Positions 49,772 through 60,543 of a stretch of 64,000 nucleotides of DNA are shown here, piece by piece. Origin of the DNA: Nocardia arthritidis NBRC 100137 (lineage in GTDB: Bacteria; Actinomycetota; Actinomycetes; Mycobacteriales; Mycobacteriaceae). Made by a program: the position numbers and the translations under genes. Position 1 is the stretch's first letter, and each line of letters begins with the position of its first letter. The notes beneath the pieces are model-generated. The model was not told where the DNA came from, searched no databases, and was given only the letters and a program-made list of their open reading frames with translations. The stretch is from positions 1 through 64,000 of the forward strand of contig NZ_BDBB01000044.1 in the NCBI RefSeq assembly GCF_001612765.1. The letters run 5' to 3'.

Positions 49772-51481
49772 GTGGGCGAGAAGTTTGCGGTCGACCCGGA
49801 TAAGTTGCGCGATCACGCACCGCGGTTCGACCTGATCGGGGCGGATGTGGCGGCTACCGTGCGGAAGCTGCGCGCTGCCCTGGCCGGGGAAGGCGAACCC
49901 TGGGGCAAAGACGATGCCGGCCGCGCGTTCGCCGAATCCTACGTTCCGGAACACCAACGGACGATGACCGAGTTGAACAGCCTCGTCGAGGCACTCCAGC
50001 AGGCCGGCACCGATCTGCGCCACCTCGCGGAGAACTTCGAGAACCAGGACCGGGCCATCGGGCAGCGTATCCACAACGCCGCCGCTGAAATCCAGAACGA
50101 TCCGGCCGCGCTTCCAGTGCGTGTCGACGCCGGCCCCACCCATCGGCTCGACCCCAGCGCCGCAGACGTACCGACCGCCGTGCGGCCGTTCGCGGGATCT
50201 CCCGTACCCACTGCGGCCGTCACGGCGCCATCGCCGAGACAACCGGCTTCCGCCGCCGGCTCACCGGCCGATCGGTCACCGCTCTCGTCGCCGCCTGCGC
50301 AAACCCCGCGCACCCCCGGCAACGGGCCCGCCTCCGGTCAGCGGCCGGGCCAGGCCGGGGGAGATCCGAACGGCGCCGACCATCGCGGCACCGAGCAGCC
50401 GGGCTTACCCGGCCCCAGCGTGAACCCGGCTCGTCAGGCGGATGCCGCGCTCACCCGTCCCGCGCCGGGCGATCGGCCGTCGTCCCCGTGGACGAGGGCC
50501 AACGCCGAAACGAGGCAAGCCGCTGGCTCGCCATCCGCTGCCACGCAATCCGCCGCGAAGCGATCCGGCGCGGCCGGGCCGAGCACGCCGTGGTCCAACG
50601 CCGCCGGTCGACCGCCGAGAGTGTCCGCCCCGGACGCGGGCACACCCGGTTCTCCGCCGCGCATGCCCGGGCGACCCACCGCACGACCGGACCAGAAGGA
50701 CGAGAAACCGGACCGGAAGGTGAACGCCACCGCCGAGTCGGTCGCGGCACGTCTCGCCAGAGAACTGGCCGAGCGCCACGGTGTGCGCGCCTTCGGCTTC
50801 GAGACGCCGGGCGTGGCGGTAGAGGTACTGACCGAGATCGTCGCCGCGGTGGACGACGTGCTGCCGCGATACCCGCAGATAGCCCTGAGCGCCATCGGAA
50901 TCGAGGAACTGGCTGACGGCGAAACGGCTCTGCTGGAATGGGATTCGGTCACGACACCGGACGCAGCGCGCAACTCCGATGGCGCTCCCGATTCGTCCGA
51001 TCAGCACTTTCCGGGGGCGGCCGAAGCGCTGCCTACCGCACGTATCGTGCTGGCGGTGCGTGCTGCCACCGATCCGCAGCAATTGCGGCAGACCGTCACC
51101 GCGGCCGACAACGCGGGCCTGCTCGCGCCGGGATGCGCACGGCGGCCGGTGTACTCGTCGATCGTGCGGGAACTCGGCAGAGCGCTCGACGGGGCAGGCC
51201 GCTTCCGTGCTCGCGCGGCCGCGCAGCGTGCGCTGCTCACGGCGTATCTGCCGCAGCTGAACCCGGAGGACAAGAGCTCGCTGAATCGCACGGTGTCCGG
51301 CTTCCAGGAGTGGCGGTCGCGGTTGAGCGGCCACAGCTTCGACCACGGACGGTTCCAGCCCGCCGCCGCGCTGGCCGAGGCATTCACCGACGTCGTCCTC
51401 AACGCCACCCAGGCCGCACCGCCCGCGCAGGTGCTGCACCGCCTGCTGGTCACCACCGCGACGTCCCCCACGCCCCGGTGA
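49772..51481 (+). CDS. WXG100-like protein with Pro-rich linker and pseudo-zincin domain
   Basis: 569 residues, GTG start after AGGGAGAAAGT. Residues 1-~110 form an ESX-type helical hairpin (GEPWGKDDAGRAFAESYVPE). ~120-320 is a Pro/Ala/Ser-rich linker. ~335-569 is a globular domain ending in QVLHRLLVTTA. In it SSIVRELGRALDGAG aligns by eye with the neighbour toxin's VLHEFGHAVDAAYG, and AAALAEAFTDVVLN with the third-ligand region. Both zinc-binding His are Arg here (R466, R470), while E467 is kept. So it is probably an inactive zincin relative. It could be a decoy, chaperone or structural component paired with the active toxin across the divergent promoter. Confidence 0.75.
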   Translation: MGEKFAVDPDKLRDHAPRFDLIGADVAATVRKLRAALAGEGEPWGKDDAGRAFAESYVPEHQRTMTELNSLVEALQQAGTDLRHLAENFENQDRAIGQRIHNAAAEIQNDPAALPVRVDAGPTHRLDPSAADVPTAVRPFAGSPVPTAAVTAPSPRQPASAAGSPADRSPLSSPPAQTPRTPGNGPASGQRPGQAGGDPNGADHRGTEQPGLPGPSVNPARQADAALTRPAPGDRPSSPWTRANAETRQAAGSPSAATQSAAKRSGAAGPSTPWSNAAGRPPRVSAPDAGTPGSPPRMPGRPTARPDQKDEKPDRKVNATAESVAARLARELAERHGVRAFGFETPGVAVEVLTEIVAAVDDVLPRYPQIALSAIGIEELADGETALLEWDSVTTPDAARNSDGAPDSSDQHFPGAAEALPTARIVLAVRAATDPQQLRQTVTAADNAGLLAPGCARRPVYSSIVRELGRALDGAGRFRARAAAQRALLTAYLPQLNPEDKSSLNRTVSGFQEWRSRLSGHSFDHGRFQPAAALAEAFTDVVLNATQAAPPAQVLHRLLVTTATSPTPR

Positions 51482-51574
51482 TCACTGCAATTCTCGCGGA
51501 CGGTCGTCCAGCTCAGCAGCGAAGGCGTCGTTCCGCTCGGCGCATCTGCATAGCCGTTCGCCCCCGGGAAACGC

Positions 51575-51608
51575 GAACGGCGCCGCTCCACGAGGAGCGG
51601 CGCCGTTC
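51575..51608. terminator. Terminator of the tuf operon
   Basis: A perfect 15-bp inverted repeat (GAACGGCGCCGCTCC / complement) with loop ACGA, 17 bp beyond the tuf stop on the minus strand, followed on that strand by GCGTTTCCCG. It also shields the rightward gene that ends at 51481. Confidence 0.85.
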
Positions 51609-51624
51609 CCAGCGATTCAGTGAA

Positions 51625-52815
<1,191 letters not shown>

Positions 52816-52929
52816 TTTTTTGTCCTCCTGGACTTGTTGGTGCGTGCAGTTGCAGCAGTGCGGTTACTTGAAAAGGGGTCGTACTGACGCCCGGCTGTCG
52901 GGGCAAGTGTGGCACTCGCCCCGACGGTC

Positions 52930-55032
52930 TCACTCGCCGGTCGCCTTGGCGATGATCTCCTTCGACACGTTGGCCGGAACCTCCGCGTACGAGTCGAACA
53001 CCATGGAGTAGTTCGCCCGGCCCTGGGTCTTCGACCGCAGGTCACCGATGTAACCGAACATCTCCGAGAGCGGAACCAGCGCCTTGACGACACGGGCACC
53101 ACTGCGTTCCTCCATGGCCTGGATCTGACCACGGCGGGAGTTCAGGTCGCCGATCACGTCGCCCATGTAGTCCTCGGGCGTGGTGACCTCGACCGCCATC
53201 AGGGGCTCGAGGATCACCGGACCGGCCTTGCGAGCCGCTTCCTTGAGCGCCTGCGCGCCCGCGATCTTGAACGCCATTTCCGACGAGTCGACGTCGTGGT
53301 AGGCGCCGTCGAGCAGCGTGACCTTCATGTTGACCAGCGGGTAGCCGGCGAGCACACCGTACTGCATGGCGTCCTGGGCGCCCGCGTCCACCGAAGGGAT
53401 GTATTCCTTCGGCACACGGCCACCGGTGACCTTGTTCTCGAACTCGTAGTGCGCGCCGTCCTCGCCGACGAACGGCTCGAGCGCGATGATCACCTTCGCG
53501 AACTGGCCGGAACCACCGGTCTGCTTCTTGTGCGTGAACTCGAGCTTCTCGACCTTCTTGGTGATCGTCTCGCGGTAGGCCACCTGCGGCTTACCGACGT
53601 TCGCCTCGACCTTGAACTCGCGCCGCATCCGGTCGACCAGGATGTCGAGGTGCAGTTCGCCCATGCCGCCGATGACGGTCTGGCCGGTCTCCTGGTCGAG
53701 CTTGACCGAGAAGGTCGGGTCCTCTTCGGACAGGCGCTGGATCGCGGTGCCCAGCTTCTCCTGGTCGGACTTGGTCTTCGGCTCGATGGAGACCTCGATG
53801 ACCGGGTCCGGGAAGGTCATGGACTCGAGCACGATCTGGTTCTGCGGATCGCACAGGGTGTCACCGGTGGTGGTGTCCTTGAGGCCGATGACCGCGTAGA
53901 TGTGGCCCGCCGAGGCGGCGCCGACCGGGTTCTCCTTGTTGGAGTGCATCTGGAACAGCTTGCCCAGACGCTCCTTCTTGCCCTTGGTCGAGTTGATGAC
54001 CTGGGCGCCGGAGTCGACCTTGCCGGAGTACACCCGGACATAGGTCAGCTTGCCGAAGAACGGATGCACCGCGATCTTGAACGCCAGGGCCGCGAACGGC
54101 TCGTCGGCGCTCGGCTTGCGGGTGAGCAGCTCCTCTTCCTTGCCGGGCACGTGGCCGGTGGTGGCCTCCACGTCCAGCGGCGAGGGGAGGTAGTCGATGA
54201 CCGCGTCCAGCATGGGCTGCACGCCCTTGTTCTTGAACGCGGAGCCGCACAGCACCGGGTAGAGCTCGGAGGTCACCGTCAGCTTACGGATGGCGCCCTT
54301 GATCTCCTCGATGGTCAGCTCTTCGCCGCCGAAGAACTTCTCCAGCAGCGCCTCGTCCGACTCGGCGACGGTCTCGAGCAGTTCCTGGCGGTACTGCTCG
54401 GCCCTCTCCTTCAGGTCGTCCGGGATCTCGACGACCTCGTACTGCTCACCGAGCTTGGTCTCGCCGCGCCAGACCTTCGCGTTGTTCTCGACCAGGTCGA
54501 TGATGCCCTCGAAGGTGTCCTCCGCGCCGATCGGCAGCTGGATGACCAGCGGCTTGGCGCCGAGGCGGTCCTTGATGGTCTGCACGGTGAAGTAGAAGTC
54601 CGCACCGAGCTTGTCCATCTTGTTGACGAAGCAGATCCGCGGCACGTCGTACTTGTCCGCCTGACGCCACACCTGCTCGGACTGCGGCTCGACGCCTTCC
54701 TTGCCATCGAACACCGCGACGGCGCCGTCGAGCACGCGCAGCGACCGCTCCACCTCCACGGTGAAGTCGACGTGCCCGGGGGTGTCGATGATGTTGATCT
54801 GGTTGTCTTTCCAGAAGCACGTGGTAGCCGCGGAGGTGATGGTGATACCACGCTCCTGCTCCTGCTCCATCCAGTCCATCGTGGCGGCGCCGTCGTGGAC
54901 CTCACCGATCTTGTAGGTGATGCCGGTGTAGAAGAGGATGCGTTCGGTTGTGGTCGTCTTGCCCGCATCGATGTGGGCCATGATGCCGATGTTGCGGACC
55001 TTGTTCAGGTCGGTGAGCACGTCCTGTGCCAC
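52930..55032 (-). CDS. fusA: Translation elongation factor G
   Basis: A 700-residue ribosomal translocase with the G1 motif AHIDAGKTTTTER, G3 DTPGHVDF and G4 NKMDKLG, and the EF-G domain IV segment GSGQFAKVIIALEP. Full family length. It lies between rpsG (137 bp) and tuf (114 bp) in the str operon order. Nothing unusual was seen. Confidence 0.98.
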   Translation of the reverse strand: MAQDVLTDLNKVRNIGIMAHIDAGKTTTTERILFYTGITYKIGEVHDGAATMDWMEQEQERGITITSAATTCFWKDNQINIIDTPGHVDFTVEVERSLRVLDGAVAVFDGKEGVEPQSEQVWRQADKYDVPRICFVNKMDKLGADFYFTVQTIKDRLGAKPLVIQLPIGAEDTFEGIIDLVENNAKVWRGETKLGEQYEVVEIPDDLKERAEQYRQELLETVAESDEALLEKFFGGEELTIEEIKGAIRKLTVTSELYPVLCGSAFKNKGVQPMLDAVIDYLPSPLDVEATTGHVPGKEEELLTRKPSADEPFAALAFKIAVHPFFGKLTYVRVYSGKVDSGAQVINSTKGKKERLGKLFQMHSNKENPVGAASAGHIYAVIGLKDTTTGDTLCDPQNQIVLESMTFPDPVIEVSIEPKTKSDQEKLGTAIQRLSEEDPTFSVKLDQETGQTVIGGMGELHLDILVDRMRREFKVEANVGKPQVAYRETITKKVEKLEFTHKKQTGGSGQFAKVIIALEPFVGEDGAHYEFENKVTGGRVPKEYIPSVDAGAQDAMQYGVLAGYPLVNMKVTLLDGAYHDVDSSEMAFKIAGAQALKEAARKAGPVILEPLMAVEVTTPEDYMGDVIGDLNSRRGQIQAMEERSGARVVKALVPLSEMFGYIGDLRSKTQGRANYSMVFDSYAEVPANVSKEIIAKATGE

Positions 55033-55169
55033 GGAAATCTTCCCCGCTCGTAGCTAGTTGGGATTATCGGGGACGACCCTGTGGTCGCCTCTATGTCAAC
55101 GCCGGACGCGGCCGGTGAGTGCCGCGTTCCGGCTGTGCCTCCCGACCCAGACGGCGGGCCGGGTAGACG

Positions 55170-55640
55170 TCACCAGCGGTAGTGCGCGAAGGCCCGGTTG
55201 GACTCGGCCATCTTGTGGGTGTCCTCGCGACGCTTGACCGAGGCGCCGAGGCCGTTGCTGGCGTCGAGCAGTTCGTTGGCCAGGCGCTCGACCATGGTCT
55301 TCTCCCGGCGCGCACGCGAGAAGTTGACCAGCCAGCGCAGGGCCAGGGTGTTGGCGCGGCCCGGACGGACCTCGACGGGAACCTGGTAGGTGGCGCCACC
55401 GACGCGGCGGGGCTTCACCTCCAGCGACGGCTTGACGTTGTCCAGCGCGCGCTTGAGGGTGACGACCGGATCGGTGCCGGTCTTCTCCCGCGCCTGCTCC
55501 AGCGCACCGTAGACGATGCGCTCGGCGGTGGACTTCTTACCGTCCAGCAGGATCTTGTTGACCAGCTGAGTAACCAGCGGCGAACCGTAGACCGGGTCGT
55601 TGATCAGCGGACGCTTGGGTGCGGGGCCCTTGCGTGGCAT
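55170..55640 (-). CDS. rpsG: 30S ribosomal protein S7
   Basis: A 156-residue protein that nucleates assembly of the 30S head. Typical segments: MPRKGPAPKRPLINDPVYGS, KILLDGKKSTAERIVYGALE, RVGGATYQVPVEVRP and the C-terminal FAHYRW. It starts 1 bp after the rpsL stop, showing operon coupling. Confidence 0.98.
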   Translation of the reverse strand: MPRKGPAPKRPLINDPVYGSPLVTQLVNKILLDGKKSTAERIVYGALEQAREKTGTDPVVTLKRALDNVKPSLEVKPRRVGGATYQVPVEVRPGRANTLALRWLVNFSRARREKTMVERLANELLDASNGLGASVKRREDTHKMAESNRAFAHYRW

Positions 55641-55641
55641 A

Positions 55642-56016
55642 TCAGCTCTTCTCCTTCTTGGCGCCGTAACGGCTGCGGGCCTGCTTGCGGTTCTTCACAC
55701 CCTGAGTGTCGAGCGAGCCGCGGATGATCTTGTAGCGGACACCGGGAAGGTCCTTCACACGACCGCCGCGCACGAGCACCATGGAGTGCTCCTGCAGGTT
55801 GTGCCCCTCGCCCGGGATGTAGGCCGTGACCTCGACCGAGCTGGTCAGGCGAACACGCGCGACCTTGCGCAGCGCGGAGTTCGGCTTCTTCGGGGTCGTG
55901 GTGTACACGCGGGTGCACACGCCACGACGCTGCGGGCTCCCCTTCAGGGCCGCGGTCTTCGTCTTGGCGACCTTGTCGCGGCGACCCTTGCGGACCAGCT
56001 GGTTGATGGTTGGCAT
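55642..56016 (-). CDS. rpsL: 30S ribosomal protein S12
   Basis: A 124-residue decoding-centre protein; PTINQLVRKGRRDK at the N-terminus, TTPKKPNSALRKVARVRL and GRVKDLPGVRYKIIRG. The lysines classically mutated in streptomycin resistance (in PKKPNSA and GRVKDLPG) are present, so no such resistance allele is seen. First gene of the leftward str operon. Confidence 0.98.
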   Translation of the reverse strand: MPTINQLVRKGRRDKVAKTKTAALKGSPQRRGVCTRVYTTTPKKPNSALRKVARVRLTSSVEVTAYIPGEGHNLQEHSMVLVRGGRVKDLPGVRYKIIRGSLDTQGVKNRKQARSRYGAKKEKS

Positions 56017-56357
56017 AGACCGGCTTTCCTTATTAGTTAACGCGGTGTGTGGACTTCATGTCTGTTTTAAGTTCGCGGCGCTCCCGGGGCCCTTCGCAGA
56101 GGCAAGCTTCCGCTTCGGGCCCGTCGTTCACACCGCTGTCATCGAGCTTTCACTCGCACGTCCGGCCACGTTTCTCGCGTCCCGAGGTCGGGCGTGTCGC
56201 GCGCGGCGCGGAGCCCTGATTCCGGGCACGCTGGAGTCGTCGGCCGCTTTCGCTGGCCTACGGTCACGCACGAACTTGCCCGCAAGCTTCCGGGCACAGC
56301 GATCCACGATACCCGTGGCCGGGACACAGGGTCAAAGCGGGTCGGTTCGAGGATCGT
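56017..56357. other. Promoter and leader of the rpsL operon
   Basis: 340 bp between rpsL and a DUF3558 gene on the same strand. No gene is supported. It must hold the main promoter and 5' leader of the ribosomal operon; no clear attenuator hairpin was identified. Confidence 0.5.
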
Positions 56358-56912
56358 CTACCTGGCCAGGTTCAGGGTCATTTCCATCAACTTCTTCGCC
56401 GCGTCGCACGGATCCGGGTGCCCCGAACCGGGCCGGTAGTTGATCCACCAGCCGATCACGCCGTTGTCCGGCGCACTCGCCGTCACACCGCAGGAATCCG
56501 GGTCCTTCGGCCTGCGGATCTGCAATGCCAGCGAACTCTGGATTGTGATGTTGGTGGTTTCGTAGCCGAGCTTGTTGTTCGTCTGCTTCTCGTTGCTCAG
56601 CGTCCCGTTCTCGTACCAGTTGAGCGTGGCCATCCCATTACCGCCGGGCGCGCCGATCAGGTCCCACATGCAGACCGCGCCGAAGAAGGAGTCGCTGACC
56701 TGGACGCCCCCGCCGATCGCCTCGCCGATCTGGTCGTGGGAGAGGATCTCGCATTCCCGCAGCAGCTTGTCCAGCCTGGTGTTGACCGGCTGGCTTGCGC
56801 CCACGGGCTGCGCGGTTCCGGAGATCACCTGGCCGCACCCGACCGCGGACAACGCGAGGACCACTGCGGCGGCGGCCGCGCCGCGCCTGCACAGGTCTCG
56901 GCCGACGTTCAC
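56358..56912 (-). CDS. DUF3558 lipoprotein
   Basis: A 184-residue secreted lipoprotein: signal peptide AAAAAVVLALSAVGC with lipobox SAVGC, a linker, then the DUF3558 domain with conserved Cys (ECEILSHDQIGEAIG; AVCMWDL; DSCGVTAS; DPCDAAKKLMEMTLNL). These envelope proteins of mycobacteria and nocardiae are often in tandem and have no established function. A close paralogue lies 10 bp upstream in the same direction. Confidence 0.82.
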   Translation of the reverse strand: MNVGRDLCRRGAAAAAVVLALSAVGCGQVISGTAQPVGASQPVNTRLDKLLRECEILSHDQIGEAIGGGVQVSDSFFGAVCMWDLIGAPGGNGMATLNWYENGTLSNEKQTNNKLGYETTNITIQSSLALQIRRPKDPDSCGVTASAPDNGVIGWWINYRPGSGHPDPCDAAKKLMEMTLNLAR

Positions 56913-56922
56913 TCGCCACCCC

Positions 56923-57450
56923 TCACTGAAGCCGTTGCAGAGTCAGCTCGGCCAGAGCGCGGCTCCGGTCGCACGGATTGCCGGACACTGACCCGAACGA
57001 GCCTATGTTGGTGGACCACTCGAAGAAATCATCGCCGAGCTGCACCGCCAGATCGCAGATCACACCGCTGGGATCCAAAGCGGCGAAGCCATCCCGCCCA
57101 CCCACTTTTATCGGATCGGGCGCGCGGCCGTTGACGGTCACCCACGCCCGTTCCCGTTCGATGGGACTGCCCCGGTAGGAAGCGAATGTGATACTCGGCG
57201 AACCGATTCCGGCCGACTGCCAGTTGCAGCCGACCGCGTTGCGGAACACCCCGGAGACCCGGCCGAGACCACCGAGATTGCGCACCTCGTCGTCGGTCAC
57301 GTGACCACACTCCCCGACGAACGGGCCGAGCGCCACCACTTTCGGCGCCGGACGGGAGGGACCCGAGTCCTCGGTCTCCTCCCCCGAACCGCAACCCGCC
57401 AGTGCGAGCACCAAGGCTGCCGCGATGCCGACTGCCGACTTGATCCGCAT
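56923..57450 (-). CDS. DUF3558 lipoprotein (tandem paralogue)
   Basis: 175 residues from MRIKSAVGIAAALVLALAGC, lipobox ALAGC; a more upstream ATG (57474) would only lengthen the signal peptide. The mature part shows GECGHVTDDEVRNLGGL, VGCNWQS, VICDLAVQLG and NPCDRSRALAELTL, the same Cys layout as its neighbour. The pair arose by duplication and is probably co-transcribed. Confidence 0.8.
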   Translation of the reverse strand: MRIKSAVGIAAALVLALAGCGSGEETEDSGPSRPAPKVVALGPFVGECGHVTDDEVRNLGGLGRVSGVFRNAVGCNWQSAGIGSPSITFASYRGSPIERERAWVTVNGRAPDPIKVGGRDGFAALDPSGVICDLAVQLGDDFFEWSTNIGSFGSVSGNPCDRSRALAELTLQRLQ

Positions 57451-57507
57451 GCAAAGAACTCTACCGACGCGCACGCCGAACAGGCTCGACGAGATCGCCG
57501 GCCCCGA

Positions 57508-58710
57508 TCACAGATTGCCCCTGGCCTCCTGCTCGCGTTCGATCGCCTGGAACAGGGCTTTGAAATTGCCCTTGCCGAAGCCGAGGGAGCCGTGGCGCTC
57601 GATCAGTTCGAAGAAGACCGTGGGGCGGTCGGTGAGCGGCCTGGTGAAGATCTGCAACAGGTAGCCGTCCTCGTCGCGGTCGACCAGGATGCCACGGCGC
57701 TGGAGTTCGTCGACCGGGACGCGGACCCGGCCGATGCGGGCGCGTAGTTCCGGGTCCTCGTAGTAGGCGGCGGGTGTCTCCAGGAATTCGACGCCCTCCC
57801 GGCGCAAGGCGTCCACGCAGGTCAGGATGTCGCCGGTGGCGAGCGCGATGTGCTGGACGCCGGGACCTCGGTAGAACTCCAGATACTCGTCGATCTGCGA
57901 GCGCTTCTTGCCGACGGCCGGCTCGTTGAGGGGGAACTTCACCCGGTGGTTTCCGTTGGCGACGACCTTGCTCATCAGCGCCGAGTACTCGGTGGCGATA
58001 TCGTCCCCGACGAATTCGGCCATGTTCGTGAACCCCATGACCCGCCGGTAGAACTCGACCCACTCGTCCATCTGCCCGAGTTCCACGTTGCCCACGACGT
58101 GGTCGATCGCCTGGAACAGCCGGGTGGGCGCGCCGTCGCGCCGCTGATAGTGCGAGCGGCGGGCGACATAGCCGGGCAGGTAGGGCCCGTAGTAGCCGGA
58201 ACGGTCGACCAAGGTGTGCCTGGTCTCGCCATAGGTGGCCAGCGCGGCCGAGCGAACCGTGCCGAAGTCGTCTGTGTCGTCGTGCGGTTCGACCAGTACT
58301 TTCGCGCCGTGTGCGCGCGCCCACGCGACACACCGGTCGACGTCGGGCACTTCGAGGGCGATGTCGACCACGCCGTCGCCGTGCCGATCGTGGTGGGCGA
58401 CCAGCGGACTGTCCGGATGCACCGCTCCGGTGATCACGAAGCGCGCCGCGCCGCTGCGCAGGACGAACGCCTTGTGGTCGCGATTGCCGGTCTCCGGACC
58501 CGAGTACGCCTCCAGCCGCATCCCGAAGGCGGACTCGAGGAAGTGCGCGGTCTGCGTGGCGTTGCCCACCACCCAGACCAGGGCGTCCCACCCGATGACC
58601 GGAAACGGGTCACCGCTGTCGTCGTGGTCTACCAACCCCACGAGCGTGCGTAGCTCGCCGTCGCTGGGGACGGCGCCGGACCGGGCGCCCGGCAAGTGCT
58701 CGATGGTCAT
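57508..58710 (-). CDS. hpd: 4-hydroxyphenylpyruvate dioxygenase
   Basis: A 400-residue Fe(II) enzyme converting 4-hydroxyphenylpyruvate to homogentisate in tyrosine degradation. It has two VOC domains; the iron ligands are H in AIDHVVGNVE, H in VQHIALATGD and E in FFELIERHG. The C-terminal GFGKGNFKALFQAIEREQ is the family hallmark. The start at 58710 (MTIEHLPGARSG) leaves 161 bp to a divergent Lrp/AsnC gene, a probable regulator. Confidence 0.95.
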   Translation of the reverse strand: MTIEHLPGARSGAVPSDGELRTLVGLVDHDDSGDPFPVIGWDALVWVVGNATQTAHFLESAFGMRLEAYSGPETGNRDHKAFVLRSGAARFVITGAVHPDSPLVAHHDRHGDGVVDIALEVPDVDRCVAWARAHGAKVLVEPHDDTDDFGTVRSAALATYGETRHTLVDRSGYYGPYLPGYVARRSHYQRRDGAPTRLFQAIDHVVGNVELGQMDEWVEFYRRVMGFTNMAEFVGDDIATEYSALMSKVVANGNHRVKFPLNEPAVGKKRSQIDEYLEFYRGPGVQHIALATGDILTCVDALRREGVEFLETPAAYYEDPELRARIGRVRVPVDELQRRGILVDRDEDGYLLQIFTRPLTDRPTVFFELIERHGSLGFGKGNFKALFQAIEREQEARGNL

Positions 58711-58871
58711 GGTCCAAGGAAATCGCCCGGTCCGCCGGATAGGCAACAGCATCGAATCCGGATAGGCACGGTGGCGAATCCGTCTAGCAAATGGCGCGGG
58801 ATGCTGGACAATTTGAATAGCATCGATGGGGCGGGCAGCAAGCCCGGCCCGGCGCTCGAACGGAGGCCGCC

Positions 58872-59396
58872 ATGGCGCGCACATCGGCGAAGCTCGACGA
58901 ACTCGACCTCGCCATCCTCACCGCGATGCACGAGTACCAGAAAGCGGGCATTCTCGAACTGTCCCGCCGGACCAGGGTCGCCAGGGCCACGGTGCAGTCC
59001 CGGATCGCGCGCATGGAGGAGTCGGGCGTGATCGCCTCCTACGACCCGCAGATCGACGTCACCGCGGCGGGATTCGACGTGCAGGCGTTCGTCACGCTGG
59101 AGATCGCCCAGGGCGCGCTGGACGCGGTGGCCGCCGAGCTCGACGCCATCCCCGGCGTGCTGGAGGCCTACGCCACCACCGGCACCGGCGACGTGCTGTG
59201 CCGGATCGGCGCCGACTCGCACGCCGGGTTGCAGGCCGTGCTGCTGAGCATCGACCGGACCTCCTCGGTGGTGCGCTCGCACAGCGTCATCGTGCTGTCC
59301 ACCGTGGTCGCACGCCGGGCACTGCCGCTGTTGCGCACACTGAGCCCCACCGGGACCACCAAGGCGCCCGCCTATCGTCCGGCCCGCGAGCCGTAG
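58872..59396 (+). CDS. Lrp/AsnC-family regulator
   Basis: A 174-residue protein: N-terminal HTH (ELDLAILTAMHEYQKAGILE, LSRRTRVARATVQSRIARME), then the RAM/AsnC ligand domain (VQAFVTLEIAQGALDAVAAE; VLEAYATTGTGDVLCRIGAD). Lrp-type proteins sense amino acids and bend DNA as octamers. Being divergent from hpd, it probably controls tyrosine catabolism in response to an aromatic amino acid or its keto acid. Confidence 0.85.
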   Translation: MARTSAKLDELDLAILTAMHEYQKAGILELSRRTRVARATVQSRIARMEESGVIASYDPQIDVTAAGFDVQAFVTLEIAQGALDAVAAELDAIPGVLEAYATTGTGDVLCRIGADSHAGLQAVLLSIDRTSSVVRSHSVIVLSTVVARRALPLLRTLSPTGTTKAPAYRPAREP

Positions 59397-59406
59397 CCGG
59401 TCCGGC

Positions 59407-60519
59407 TCAAGGGCGCAGGTCGGCGCGCACGTCGAGAATTTCCACGCTTCCCCGCTTGCCCGCCTCCAGGAAGGCGAGCAGCGCCTCGGCCTCGGCCTCG
59501 ACCTGCGCGCGCTCCGCCTTCGTCCAGCTCCGGGTCGGGCTGATGCGCAGCCGGGCGGACTTCGCGTTCGCGAAGACCTTGTACAGGCCCGCCAGAAAGC
59601 CGTCGACCAGCACCGGAGAGACCTGTGCCGCGAAGGCGCGCAGCGGAGGAGCGGCGCCGTCGGGCACGATCCGCGTCCGATCCTGGTGCGACAGCAGAGC
59701 GTTGTCGTACCAGCCGAGCAGCCGCACCGGAGCGGGGACGTCCGGATCGGCCAACGCACCGTCGGCGACGTCGTAGAGCGTGCGGCCGCGCTCGTCGGTG
59801 TAGGTGCGCACCCGATCACCGAGTTCCGCGACGGCCTTCTTCATCCCGGGCAGCTTCGACCAGGTCTGCATGTCCATCGTGCTCGCCGGACCGAACGCAC
59901 GCAGGTAGCGAAAGATCAACTCCGCCAACGGATACGTGGGGTCCAGCGGAGCGCCCAACCAGGGCTCGACCCGCGACCAGATCGGCCTGCTGCTGTCCTT
60001 CCACTTCCCGCGCGGCGGGGTCTGCAACACCGGCAGCTGATACAGCCAGGTCTGCACCACCGCGCCCGGGTCGCGGTCGGGGTAGCGCTCGGCGGCGCGG
60101 GCGCGCAGCTCCGCCGCCGACATCGGCTCGTCGCCGAGCACCGCTTCGCCCTGCCCGCGCACCTCCTCCGGGTCCAGTCCGACCATGGCGCCGTAGTTGA
60201 AGCCCTTGCGGAAGGGCGCTTTCTCCAGTTCCGGCTGCACATGCGGCGCGATCCGCAGCGCGTCGGGCGGCGTGACCAGATGAATGGTGCCGCGCATCAA
60301 GGTGATCCGGACCAGTGAACGGTCCTCCAGGGCGTCCGACACCGTCGCCGGATCGAAAGCCGCGACGCGGCTCCACAATCCGACGAACGGCGGCGGCGAA
60401 TCCTGCGCCTGCAATCCGACGAGATGATCACACATTTCGTGCGCCGTCCGCGGCGAGCGCTCGAGCAGATGCTGACGAGCCAGCAGGGTCCGGTTCAGGA
60501 TCCGGGTGGACAGTTTCAT
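59407..60519 (-). CDS. Winged-helix DNA-binding domain protein (DUF1006-like)
   Basis: A 370-residue protein of the winged helix DNA-binding domain-containing (HTH_42) family: start STRILNRTLLARQHLLER, then HLVGLQAQDSPPPFVGLWSR, RITLMRGTIHLV, and a C-terminal domain (GFLAGLYKVFANAKSARLRI). Relatives include the interstrand-crosslink DNA glycosylases AlkX/YcaQ, which carry a QxD motif; QAQDS near residue 57 is compatible with that. A DNA repair role is therefore possible, though many members are untested. The leftward MDR gene ends 24 bp beyond its start. Confidence 0.75.
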   Translation of the reverse strand: MKLSTRILNRTLLARQHLLERSPRTAHEMCDHLVGLQAQDSPPPFVGLWSRVAAFDPATVSDALEDRSLVRITLMRGTIHLVTPPDALRIAPHVQPELEKAPFRKGFNYGAMVGLDPEEVRGQGEAVLGDEPMSAAELRARAAERYPDRDPGAVVQTWLYQLPVLQTPPRGKWKDSSRPIWSRVEPWLGAPLDPTYPLAELIFRYLRAFGPASTMDMQTWSKLPGMKKAVAELGDRVRTYTDERGRTLYDVADGALADPDVPAPVRLLGWYDNALLSHQDRTRIVPDGAAPPLRAFAAQVSPVLVDGFLAGLYKVFANAKSARLRISPTRSWTKAERAQVEAEAEALLAFLEAGKRGSVEILDVRADLRP

Positions 60520-60543
60520 GACGAGGGGAACAGCCGGTAGGCG

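Noticed and set aside
52909..55053. 714-codon open frame on the plus strand over fusA
   Set aside because: A mirror frame of the highly biased fusA gene; the fusA reading is certain and the antisense protein has no recognisable motif.
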